A stretch of DNA of 10,414 nucleotides from Candidatus Avelusimicrobium fimicolum. GTDB taxonomy: Bacteria > Elusimicrobiota > Elusimicrobia > Elusimicrobiales > Elusimicrobiaceae. Shown one piece after another: positions 1 to 5,512 of this stretch. The notes below the pieces were generated by a model, which saw nothing but the letters and a program-made list of their open reading frames with translations, ran no database searches and was not told the origin of the DNA. The stretch is taken from assembly GCA_900541355.1 (NCBI GenBank), contig UQJU01000051.1, positions 1 to 10,414 of the forward strand. The letters run 5' to 3'. Position 1 is the stretch's first letter, and the number at the start of each line of letters is the position of its first letter. Position numbers and translations under genes: made by a program.

Positions 1-2
1 TC

Positions 3-43
3 CTTGTTCCCCGTACGCATTTCGCAACAACTGAAAAAGCCGT
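3..43. repeat. Direct repeat copy 1, truncated by window edge
   Basis: This stretch matches 235-276. The 36-base core (8-43 here, 241-276 in the other copy) agrees at 33 positions. It includes the run CCCCGTACG and ends with CAACTGAAAAAGCCGT. The other copy is preceded by a hairpin partner (ACGGGGAACAAAGA); if this copy has one, it lies to the left of the window. The unit spacing is 233 bp, so this is either a tandem array that continues leftward or a dispersed intergenic element. Only the sequence identity is observed; the function is unknown. Confidence 0.75.
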
Positions 44-91
44 CCTACAAGGGCCGTCCACAACCAACTGAAAATTTTTTAGACGATTGCC

Positions 92-196
92 TGATTTGTC
101 AAATTCTAAGCAGTTGGGAGGATGTGGTCGGGGTGCGGTGTGGCTGTATGCCACATAAGCCCCGAAAGACGCCAAACTGCAACGAATTTGGCAAAT
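92..196. other. Long nested imperfect stem-loop in the clpP-flanking element
   Basis: The arms ATTTGTCAAATTC...AGCAGTT (92-115) and AACTGCAACGAATTTGGCAAAT (175-196) are largely complementary. Further in, CGGGG (129-133) faces CCCCG (160-164). At the tip, TGTGGC (139-144) and GCCACA (150-155) form a perfect 6-bp stem with a 5-base loop. GGGCC (50-54) and GGCCC (201-205) bracket the whole structure. The region could be a structured RNA, a folded single-strand DNA signal such as a mobile-element end, or a palindromic intergenic repeat. It does not show the consensus ends of an integron attC site. Positions 1-275 contain no convincing coding gene. Confidence 0.5.
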
Positions 197-214
197 GGTT
201 GGCCCTAATAAGTA

Positions 215-247
215 ACGGGGAACAAAGACTTACTCTTTGTCCCCCGT
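215..247. terminator. Hairpin just downstream of clpP, possible terminator
   Basis: ACGGGGAACAAAGA (215-228) pairs with TCTTTGTCCCCCGT (234-247) at 13 of 14 positions around a 5-base loop. It lies 29 bases past the clpP stop on the minus strand. The sequence after the stem in that direction (TACTTATTAG) is only moderately T-rich, so intrinsic termination is plausible but not strong. The right arm overlaps the direct repeat at 235-276, so the hairpin is probably part of the repeat element. Confidence 0.5.
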
Positions 248-276
248 ACGAATTTTGCAACAACTGAAAAAGCCGT
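235..276. repeat. Direct repeat copy 2, abutting the clpP stop codon
   Basis: This is the second copy of the repeat at 3-43. Its last base is the first base of the clpP stop codon as read on the plus strand (TTA at 276-278). The repeat therefore forms the 3' flank of clpP exactly to the stop. The adjacent hairpin at 215-247 uses its left end. Such tight abutment suggests the element inserted at, or has replaced, the clpP 3' untranslated region. Confidence 0.75.
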
Positions 277-905
277 TACTTTTTAAGAGGCAAAACTTCG
301 TCAATCAGCCCATACTCCTTGGCCTCTTGCGCCGACATATAATAATTGCGTTCACTGTCGCGGCGGATTTTTTCCTTGTCCTGCCCCGTGTGCTTGGCCA
401 AAATATCCAAAAGATGCTCTTTATTATCGCGCAATTCCTTAGATTCAATTTCAATATCTGTTACCTGGCCGGAAATGCCACCGCCCCAAATTAAGGGTTG
501 GTGAATCATAATGCGCGCGTGCGGCAAGGCATAGCGCTTTCCCTTGGAACCCGCAGCCAATAAAACCGCCCCAAAACTCATCGCCTGCCCCATACATATA
601 GTGGTAATTGGGGCCTTGATGAATTGCATCGTATCGTAAATAGCCAAACCCGCCGTTACCATACCGCCGGGGGAATTGATGTAGAGGTTGATTTCCCGGC
701 TGGAATCGTCCGCATCCAAATAAAGTAGTTGGGCGATAATCATATTAGCGCTGGCAGTATCCACTTCGCCTTCGCGCCCGCCGACAAAGATAATGCGGTC
801 TTTGAGCAAGCGGGAAAAAATATCATAACCGACGTTCTTTTCAATAATGGTAGGTATAATCATATTGTATATTGTAGTATATTTCCCGGCAGATGGGCCC
901 AGCAT
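276..905 (-). CDS. clpP: ATP-dependent Clp protease proteolytic subunit ClpP, with Asn at the third catalytic position
   Basis: ClpP is the serine peptidase of the barrel-shaped cytoplasmic protease that degrades proteins fed to it by ClpX or ClpA-type ATPases. The family pattern is clear: YDIFSRLLKDRIIF near the N-terminus, NSPGG, catalytic Ser110 in GQAMSFGA, His135 in MIHQP, and the C-terminal SAQEAKEYGLIDEVL. The third triad residue, Asp171 in mature E. coli ClpP, aligns with Asn187 in RDSERNYYM. The usual GQAAS is GQAMS. The open frame starts at 905, but Met15 (861-863) gives MIIPTIIEKN, closer to the normal ClpP start, so the first 14 residues may be untranslated or a short propeptide; neither start has a clear ribosome site. 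The gene stands alone: no tig or clpX is visible on either side, and a repeat element follows directly. Identity is sure; full activity with Asn is an open question. Confidence 0.96.
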   Translation of the reverse strand: MLGPSAGKYTTIYNMIIPTIIEKNVGYDIFSRLLKDRIIFVGGREGEVDTASANMIIAQLLYLDADDSSREINLYINSPGGMVTAGLAIYDTMQFIKAPITTICMGQAMSFGAVLLAAGSKGKRYALPHARIMIHQPLIWGGGISGQVTDIEIESKELRDNKEHLLDILAKHTGQDKEKIRRDSERNYYMSAQEAKEYGLIDEVLPLKK

Positions 906-911
906 TTTAAT

Positions 912-940
912 AGGCCCTTTGGCCCAGCGAAATAGGTCCT
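912..940. promoter_or_regulatory. Partial GGCCC/GGTCCT element between clpP and the 1010 gene
   Basis: The stretch TGGCCCAGCGAAATAGGTCC aligns with the left half of the elements at 1598-1620 and 2601-2624 (GGGCC, an AT-rich gap, then AGGTCCT). AGGCCCTTT at 912-920 resembles their right arm, but here it lies on the opposite side and no AGGACC arm is present. A further GGGCCC occurs at 895-900, inside the first codons of clpP. The site may serve both divergent genes. It is a weaker match than the other two copies. Confidence 0.4.
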
Positions 941-957
941 AAATACCCCTAGTTTTT

Positions 958-986
958 TTGTGGTTTATTTACTATTTTATTAATAT
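958..986 (+). promoter_or_regulatory. Sigma-70-type promoter for the 1010 gene
   Basis: TTGTGG (958-963) and TAATAT (981-986) are separated by 17 bp, in an AT-rich stretch. Transcription would start near 993. An AGGAGG ribosome site follows at 1000-1005, 4 bases before the ATG at 1010, so the leader is very short. This is a consensus-based call. Confidence 0.55.
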
Positions 987-1009
987 AGGAGTAAAATCTA
1001 GGAGGAATT

Positions 1010-1540
1010 ATGAAAAAATTGTTCGTTTTACTTACCGCTTTTATGCTATCCACCGCCGCTTTTGCCGCCAACGCATCCAGCAATAGCGCGCTGATTGAAG
1101 AATCCGTTTCCGCCGGAGCACAAGCCGTAAGCGAAGGGGAAGTCAGCCAACAAATGCTAAAAAACACTCAACAGGCGTTGCAGTTGGGGTTATTAATTTT
1201 TGATGCGCACCGTGATTTAAACCAAATGACTGATACGGATAAAGCCATTGAAAAGGCTTTGGAAAAGGATATTCCGGCGGTCTTTAATAAAATCAAAACG
1301 ACTTCCGACGAAGTGGCAGACGAAGTGGAACCGCTTTTAACTAAATTAAGTTCCTTGTTAATTGCTAACCAACCCGCCTATCCCAAAACGGCAGTAGATG
1401 CGGACACTGCCACTTTTATCACGTTCATTACGGCCATTACCTATACGCAAGGCAAGGGCCTCTTAAACGAAACGGCCGCAACCGTACTTAACCAAGAACT
1501 GCAAGCCATTATGATGCAAGGCCTTACGCAGGGAGAATAG
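1010..1540 (+). CDS. Small exported protein of unknown function
   Basis: I do not recognise this family. The 176 residues begin with a clear Sec signal peptide (Lys2-Lys3, a hydrophobic core at 4-18, and AFA-A/N near residue 20 as the cleavage site). The mature part has no cysteine. It is rich in Ala, Gln, Thr and acidic residues and reads as mostly alpha-helical (for example residues 27-57 and 75-120). A periplasmic or surface location is likely. The start is fixed by AGGAGG 4 bases upstream of the ATG. The gene is monocistronic, with its own promoter and a strong terminator directly behind. It is divergent from clpP and stands ahead of the two zinc-ribbon-like genes, but shares no sequence modules with them. 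Being real and exported is well supported; function cannot be given. Confidence 0.85.
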   Translation: MKKLFVLLTAFMLSTAAFAANASSNSALIEESVSAGAQAVSEGEVSQQMLKNTQQALQLGLLIFDAHRDLNQMTDTDKAIEKALEKDIPAVFNKIKTTSDEVADEVEPLLTKLSSLLIANQPAYPKTAVDADTATFITFITAITYTQGKGLLNETAATVLNQELQAIMMQGLTQGE

Positions 1541-1553
1541 TTCTTCCTCTTTT

Positions 1554-1585
1554 AAAAAACCCCGCCCCAAACGGCGGGGTTTTTT
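1554..1585. terminator. Bidirectional-type rho-independent terminator after the 1010 gene
   Basis: CCCCGCC (1560-1566) and GGCGGGG (1573-1579) form a perfect stem around a 6-base loop. It is flanked by six A (1554-1559) and six T (1580-1585). It lies 13 bases past the stop codon and isolates the 1010 gene from the next one. Confidence 0.92.
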
Positions 1586-1597
1586 ATATCTTGTACA

Positions 1598-1649
1598 GGG
1601 CCCAGATAAATATAGGTCCTTTTTTATATATTTATGGGACTAACGGCCC
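1598..1649. promoter_or_regulatory. Nested inverted repeat (putative operator) upstream of the 1737 gene
   Basis: GGGCC (1598-1602) pairs with GGCCC (1645-1649). Inside it, AGGTCC (1614-1619) faces GGGACT (1636-1641) with one G-T wobble. The outer right arm touches the -35 box at 1650. The same order and nearly the same spacing recur at 2601-2654 before the paralogous gene. The position at roughly -40 to -90 suits an activator or repressor site, although an RNA role cannot be excluded. This is a comparison between two copies only; no known regulator matches. Confidence 0.55.
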
Positions 1650-1678
1650 TTTACTCCGCACAGGAAAACAGTTAAACT
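1650..1678 (+). promoter_or_regulatory. Promoter for the 1737 gene (TTTACT-17-TAAACT)
   Basis: TTTACT (1650-1655) and TAAACT (1673-1678) are 17 bp apart. The paralogue at 2743 has TTTACT-17-TACACT at the equivalent place. This conservation, in otherwise diverged sequence, is the main support. The predicted start is near 1685, giving a leader of about 50 nt to the AAGGAG ribosome site at 1726-1731. Confidence 0.65.
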
Positions 1679-1736
1679 ACAAGTAAGGAAGTTGATTGTA
1701 AAATTTCAAAGGCTGTACCTATAACAAGGAGATTAT

Positions 1737-2543
1737 ATGAAAAGTTTCAAATGGATGTTAGCCGCATTGTTAGCCGTTACCGTCTGTACACCGCTTATGG
1801 CGCAAAATCATAAGGATTTAGGTGCTAAAATTCAACGCCAAATCCAACTGCAAAAACAAAAACAGCAAAGTGCTAAATGCTGGCGCTGCGGAGAGAAAAT
1901 TACGAGCGAATATCAACGCTGTGCGGCAGATTGTGATGTGCTCTGCTCACCGGAAAATGAGCCACAGACCAAACCGCAAACAAAAACAGTAACTCCGGCC
2001 AAATCTCAAACCAAACAAACTAAATCTTTGGGAAAATGCTGGCGCTGTGGAGAGGAAATCACGAGCGAATCTAAACGCTGCCCGGCAGATTGTGATGTGT
2101 ATTGTATGCCGGAAAATGAACCGCAAGCCGAAACTCAAACAAAAGCAGTAACTCCAGCCAAATCTCAAACCAAACAAGCAAAATCTTTGGGAAAATGCTG
2201 GCGCTGTGGAGAGAAAATCACGAGTGAAGATCAACGCTGTGCGGCAGATTGTGATGTGTTCTGCGCCCCGGAAAACGAACCGCAAGACAAATCCTTGGGA
2301 AAATGTTGGCGCTGTGGAGAAGAAATTATGAGTGAATCCCAACGCTGCTCGGCGGACTGCGATGTGTTCTGCGCGCCGGAATCCAACACGCAACAAGCCG
2401 CTCCCAAAAAGCAAAAAAAGGCAAAATCTAAAAAAGTAAAAAAAGCCGTAAAACAAGATTATGAAACCTGCCCGAAATGCCACGCCGTGTATGATGACGA
2501 TTACTATTTCTACGGCATTCACTATTGCGGATTTAACCACTAA
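1737..2543 (+). CDS. Exported protein with four five-Cys zinc-ribbon-like repeats
   Basis: No named family is recognised. The protein has 268 residues with a Sec signal peptide (hydrophobic core 6-20, likely cut at LMA|QN near residue 22); Cys17 within it does not form a lipobox. Four modules follow with the pattern C-x2-C-x10-C-x3-C-x3-C, starting at Cys48, Cys101, Cys154 and Cys190. Each reads CWRCGEE/KI...RC.ADCDV.C. Linkers are Lys/Gln/Thr-rich; the last is 17 residues shorter. A lysine-rich stretch (223-239) leads to a C-terminal CPKC...HYCGFNH module (Cys245, Cys248, Cys264, with nearby His). Paired CxxC suggests metal binding or disulfides outside the cytoplasm. The start is set by AAGGAG 5 bases upstream. 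It is a paralogue of the next gene, which has Pro where this one has the fourth Cys of each module. Structural role, metal capture or redox role are all possible. Confidence 0.87.
   Translation: MKSFKWMLAALLAVTVCTPLMAQNHKDLGAKIQRQIQLQKQKQQSAKCWRCGEKITSEYQRCAADCDVLCSPENEPQTKPQTKTVTPAKSQTKQTKSLGKCWRCGEEITSESKRCPADCDVYCMPENEPQAETQTKAVTPAKSQTKQAKSLGKCWRCGEKITSEDQRCAADCDVFCAPENEPQDKSLGKCWRCGEEIMSESQRCSADCDVFCAPESNTQQAAPKKQKKAKSKKVKKAVKQDYETCPKCHAVYDDDYYFYGIHYCGFNH
1878..2372 (+). repeat. In-frame tandem repeat coding the Cys modules (159-bp unit)
   Basis: The first two units are exactly 159 bp (53 codons) apart, from Cys48 to Cys101 to Cys154. The third unit is only 108 bp long because 17 linker codons are missing. 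Stretches such as the one coding KSLGKCWRCGE are nearly identical in DNA between units, which points to recent duplication or conversion and to an in-frame deletion or expansion. Copy number could differ between strains. Confidence 0.85.
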
Positions 2544-2563
2544 TTAAATAGCGGGAAACAATT

Positions 2564-2592
2564 AAAAACCCTCGCCAAAATCGGGGGTTTTT
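2564..2592. terminator. Rho-independent terminator after the 1737 gene
   Basis: AAAAACCC-T-CG (2564-2574) pairs with CG-G-GGGTTTTT (2582-2592) around a 7-base loop, with one T-G wobble. It ends in five T and lies 20 bases after the stop codon. The A-run on the other side would let it work in both directions. Confidence 0.88.
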
Positions 2593-2600
2593 ACTATACT

Positions 2601-2654
2601 GGGCCTAAATAATTTCTAGGTCCTTTTGAAGACAGGATCTAGGACCAAAGGCCC
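2601..2654. promoter_or_regulatory. Nested inverted repeat (putative operator) upstream of the 2743 gene
   Basis: There are two perfect nested 6-bp pairs. The outer pair is GGGCCT (2601-2606) with AGGCCC (2649-2654). The inner pair is GGTCCT (2619-2624) with AGGACC (2641-2646). The outer right arm abuts the -35 box at 2655. The arrangement repeats that at 1598-1649 and is the cleaner of the two, suggesting co-regulation of the two paralogues by one factor that binds GGGCC/GGTCC-type half-sites. Confidence 0.6.
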
Positions 2655-2683
2655 TTTACTAAAAATAATAAAATAGTTACACT
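2655..2683 (+). promoter_or_regulatory. Promoter for the 2743 gene (TTTACT-17-TACACT)
   Basis: TTTACT (2655-2660), a 17-bp AT-rich spacer and TACACT (2678-2683) match the promoter of the neighbouring paralogue in both sequence and spacing. The predicted start is near 2690. The ribosome site AAGGAG lies about 7 bases before the ATG at 2743. Confidence 0.65.
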
Positions 2684-2742
2684 AAACATAAGGGAGCATC
2701 AAATCAATCTATATGACAAGACGTACCCATTAAGGAGCCAAA

Positions 2743-3825
2743 ATGAAAAATGTCAACTGGATGTTAGCCGCATTATTAGCCGTTACCTTGTGTACGCCGC
2801 TTATGGCGCAAAACACTAAGAATTTAGACGCTAAATTACAACGCCAAATTCAAGTGCAACAGAAGAAACACCGTCAAGCCGCAAAATGCCGCTGGTGCGG
2901 TAACCAAATCACCGATTTGTCCGGAAGATGCCCGGCAGATCCGGATGTATATTGTATGCCGGAGCCGAACCCCAGCCAAAAAACCTGCTACCGTTGCGGG
3001 CAGAACTTCACCAGAGGACAAAAATGCCAGGAAACACAGTATCATCGTTTCTGTGCCGAAAATTATCGCCAGGGAGAAGTGATTAAACGGGAACAGAATT
3101 TCATTTCCAAAGAAGACAGAGCCGCCAGAAAAGCAGCCAAACAGGCTAAAAAAGCACAACAAAAACAACAATCCCGCGACGAAAGCAGATATTGCCCCAA
3201 ATGCGGCGAAGAATACGATATTGATGTGCTTTATCACGGAGTACAGCACAAATGCACGGAGCCTTACAGCGAGCCTGAGGCCGGTGCTTATTGGATTGAA
3301 TCCCCCGCTTCTGACGCTTGGGATGCGGCGGACGGAGAACCCCACTCTAATTTAGTTAGTGTCAGTTCTTTGCAAGAAGAATCCGCTTCTGGCGAGCCGG
3401 AAATGCACTATTTGCAAGAGTTAGACGAGGATATCGCCGTTAAAGCGGAAACCTTATTGCAAAAAGACCGCGACGATCACAACGGCTATCCGGAACACTC
3501 TTTTGAATATTATTACCATCAGGTATATGCCCAATCTAATGCGCAACCCAGCCATACGGAAAAATGCCGCTGGTGCGGTAAGACTATTACCAGTAATTCT
3601 TCCAGATGTTCGGCTGACCCGGATGTGTACTGCACCCCGGCCCCCCAAATGGGTAGTGCCGTAGGCGTTCAACCCAACACAGGCAACACGATTTCTACCA
3701 CCGAAGAAGAAATCTGTTGCCCCAAATGCGGCGAAGAATACGATATTGATGTACGATACCACGGTGTACAGCACCGTTGCGAGAAAGCCGAAAAACCGGT
3801 AAAATATCATCCCGCCGAAAAATAA
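2743..3825 (+). CDS. Exported protein with duplicated zinc-ribbon-like modules
   Basis: A 360-residue paralogue of the preceding gene; the first 40 residues, including the signal peptide (cut near LMA|QN), are almost the same. Module A, C-x2-C-x10-C-x7-C, occurs at Cys49-Cys71 and Cys275-Cys297; it has four cysteines, with Pro at the place of the fifth one in the neighbour. A variant, CYRCGQ...C...C, spans Cys82-Cys104. Module B, CPKCGEEYDIDV followed by YHGVQH and a final Cys, occurs at 151-171 and 326-346, with two conserved His. Between the halves lie a Lys/Gln/Ala-rich helix (122-146) and an acidic linker of about 100 residues (172-274). The A-plus-B arrangement looks like an internal duplication. 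CxxC...C...C sets suggest zinc or other metal binding after export, or disulfide cross-links. Function unknown; the gene has its own promoter and terminator. Confidence 0.88.
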   Translation: MKNVNWMLAALLAVTLCTPLMAQNTKNLDAKLQRQIQVQQKKHRQAAKCRWCGNQITDLSGRCPADPDVYCMPEPNPSQKTCYRCGQNFTRGQKCQETQYHRFCAENYRQGEVIKREQNFISKEDRAARKAAKQAKKAQQKQQSRDESRYCPKCGEEYDIDVLYHGVQHKCTEPYSEPEAGAYWIESPASDAWDAADGEPHSNLVSVSSLQEESASGEPEMHYLQELDEDIAVKAETLLQKDRDDHNGYPEHSFEYYYHQVYAQSNAQPSHTEKCRWCGKTITSNSSRCSADPDVYCTPAPQMGSAVGVQPNTGNTISTTEEEICCPKCGEEYDIDVRYHGVQHRCEKAEKPVKYHPAEK

Positions 3826-3839
3826 TTTAATTGTTTAGT

Positions 3840-3869
3840 AATCCCCCCGAGTTGATACTCGGGGGGATT
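3840..3869. terminator. Strong terminator between the 2743 gene and the convergent glycosyltransferase
   Basis: AATCCCCCCGAG (3840-3851) and CTCGGGGGGATT (3858-3869) form a perfect 12-bp stem with a 6-base loop. It is followed on the plus strand by TTATATAT. The genes on either side converge, so it may serve both, though the plus-strand tail is the better one. Confidence 0.88.
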
Positions 3870-3913
3870 TATATATAAAAAACAAACCGGGCAACGGACA
3901 AAAAATAATCCCT

Positions 3914-5512
3914 TTAACTGCCATAGCCCCAAAACCAACTTTTATGCCTGTGGGCTTGTTGATATTCATAAGAATCTAGCGGACCAGAGCCTTTTATATT
4001 AAAATGCAAGATGCACGTTTCTCCTAAACGCATATAGATTTCTACTTGTCTATTCCACAAACGGCTAAGCGAATAAAGTTTTTCTTCTGAGCAATTCGGC
4101 ATATATACAAACGCCTTGTCTTGTTTTTTTAAATATTTGTCCCGCTCCTGTTCCGAAAGAGAAAACAACTCGGTAATTCTTGCATTTAAACCATATACTT
4201 TATTTACATAAAAGCCATACATAGCAGGCATCGCTGAGGGCGGAAATGCTTCCATTGCCACTACCATAATTTCCCGTTTTTTTAAATAATCCCTATAAAA
4301 CTGACTGACAATCCGGGAAGAAATAACATTGGGCTCTTTCAACACCTTATACAAAGAAACAAAAGAGAGAAGTTCTAAACTCAAAACCACCACACAAGCC
4401 AATTTCATTAAAAGATATTTATCATACAGGGGCTTCCACAATAAAATTAACAGCAAATATCCCGCCGGTAACACAACTGTAAAATATCTCCCAACAAACA
4501 TATAAGTTTTAAAAGAAATTGCAAAAGTTACACAAAATACAACCGCCAACACACCCCCCAATACAGTAATTTCTCTAAAATAGGGCCCCCAACTTCCCGT
4601 ACGCTTATATCTTAAAATCCTGCCAATAAGTCCAACAAAAAACAAAATTCCACCCCAGCATTTTCCCCAAAAAGAATAAAAGAAAATGCGCAAAAATACC
4701 GCAGGCGCATCAGATAAAGAATAGGTATTTGCCCACCAATTTCCTCCCAATCTCTGAAATTTTAACTGCATTAAAAAATTAGGAATTAACCACGGCAAAA
4801 AAGCAATTCCAAGGCCTACTGGAATCATTATAAAAAACTTTAATTTCTGCTTATTTTTTAAAGCAAAAACAAATAAAAATGCACAAAAAACTCCAACTAA
4901 TAAAGTCCCAAAATAATGGCACCATTCCAACATTAACGCAAGTCCGGAAAAGATACCCCATTGTCCAATAGAAATGGACTTTTTTTGAAAAATGGTACGC
5001 ACCATATTCAAAAAACAAAAAGTAAGACAAACGGACAACAGCAACACTAGCGAATACGAACGGGCCTGTTGGGAATATAAAATCATATAGGTATTACAGC
5101 CAATCCACGCTGTAAATAATAACCGGGAACTTTTACCAAAATGTTTCGGGAAGAAATACCACGAGCAAAATAACGCCCCCATACCAAAAATCAAACTGGG
5201 CAGTCTGAGCCACAATTCGGGTCCATAGGAACAAAAATGCGTATAACACCACATCAGTATATTATAAAGAGGCGGATGAACATCTACAATCAGCCAATTA
5301 TGATAAATCCATTTTAAAGATAAAGAAGGATCGGCAGTTATGGCAGTAAACAGTTCATCATATTCATAAGCCATATCAAATAAAACAAAACGTAAAACAA
5401 CGGAACAAGCGGCAAGTGTAAGAATACAGGATGAAATGAAAAGTAAAATTTGTTTTTTCATATACAAGAGAGACAAGGGCTTCCCGGGAAAGGAAGCCCT
5501 TTTATAATTCAT
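3914..5512 (-). CDS. Multi-spanning GT-C glycosyltransferase (GT39/ArnT-like)
   Basis: This class moves a sugar from a lipid-phosphate donor to a protein or lipid on the outer face of the inner membrane. Evidence: about ten hydrophobic segments; the acidic pair Asp52-Glu53 in EYDELFTA in the first outer loop; DVHPPLYN (77-84); YSQQARSYSL (146-155); and GRYFTVVLP (341-349), all typical of the GT39/GT83 group. A soluble C-terminal part of about 140 residues follows the last membrane segment. The frame opens directly after the pilin stop (TAA then ATG), in the same reading frame. Met18 (5459-5461) is an alternative start, but neither has a clear ribosome site, and a terminator-like hairpin covers codons 4-13. 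Translation by coupling from the pilin gene is the simplest reading. The gene is clearly more AT-rich than clpP or the etf genes. By position it may glycosylate the pilin; the true acceptor is unknown. Confidence 0.85.
   Translation of the reverse strand: MNYKRASFPGKPLSLLYMKKQILLFISSCILTLAACSVVLRFVLFDMAYEYDELFTAITADPSLSLKWIYHNWLIVDVHPPLYNILMWCYTHFCSYGPELWLRLPSLIFGMGALFCSWYFFPKHFGKSSRLLFTAWIGCNTYMILYSQQARSYSLVLLLSVCLTFCFLNMVRTIFQKKSISIGQWGIFSGLALMLEWCHYFGTLLVGVFCAFLFVFALKNKQKLKFFIMIPVGLGIAFLPWLIPNFLMQLKFQRLGGNWWANTYSLSDAPAVFLRIFFYSFWGKCWGGILFFVGLIGRILRYKRTGSWGPYFREITVLGGVLAVVFCVTFAISFKTYMFVGRYFTVVLPAGYLLLILLWKPLYDKYLLMKLACVVVLSLELLSFVSLYKVLKEPNVISSRIVSQFYRDYLKKREIMVVAMEAFPPSAMPAMYGFYVNKVYGLNARITELFSLSEQERDKYLKKQDKAFVYMPNCSEEKLYSLSRLWNRQVEIYMRLGETCILHFNIKGSGPLDSYEYQQAHRHKSWFWGYGS
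5475..5501. terminator. Perfect 10-bp hairpin between pilin and glycosyltransferase
   Basis: AAGGGCTTCC (5475-5484) and GGAAGCCCTT (5492-5501) form a perfect stem with a 7-base loop. On the minus strand it starts 11 bases after the pilin stop and is followed by TTGTCTCTCTTG, which is T-rich but interrupted. On the plus strand the tail TTATAATT follows. It probably acts as a partial terminator or RNA-stability element, giving more pilin than glycosyltransferase message. Confidence 0.6.

Noticed and set aside
92..196. Integron attC site
   Set aside because: The size and folding are suggestive, but the RYYYAAC and GTTRRRY ends are not found and no integrase or cassette gene is seen.
3..276. CRISPR array
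   Set aside because: There are only two copies, they are 233 bp apart, and no regular short spacers are present.
4..494. Two plus-strand open frames (4-267 and 237-494) that share the peptide PVRIxQQLKKP
   Set aside because: The shared peptide comes only from the direct repeat. The first frame lies over stem-loop sequence and the second runs antisense through clpP, so neither looks like a real gene.
1785..1790. Lipoprotein signal at Cys17 of the two Cys-repeat proteins
   Set aside because: The residue before the Cys is Val or Leu rather than Gly, Ala or Ser, while a good type I site (LMA|QN) follows.
1947..2540. 197-codon open frame antisense to the 1737 gene
   Set aside because: It mirrors the Cys-module repeats and has no ribosome site or promoter. 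The sense frame has a signal peptide, a ribosome site, a terminator and a paralogue.
2836..3810. Minus-strand open frames antisense to the 2743 gene
   Set aside because: They are shadows of the sense codons, without start signals; their hydrophobic look results from reading Lys/Gln-rich codons backwards.
5400..5461. Lipobox-like LAAC near the glycosyltransferase N-terminus
   Set aside because: It lies in the first membrane segment of a multi-spanning protein; a chance match is more likely than lipidation.
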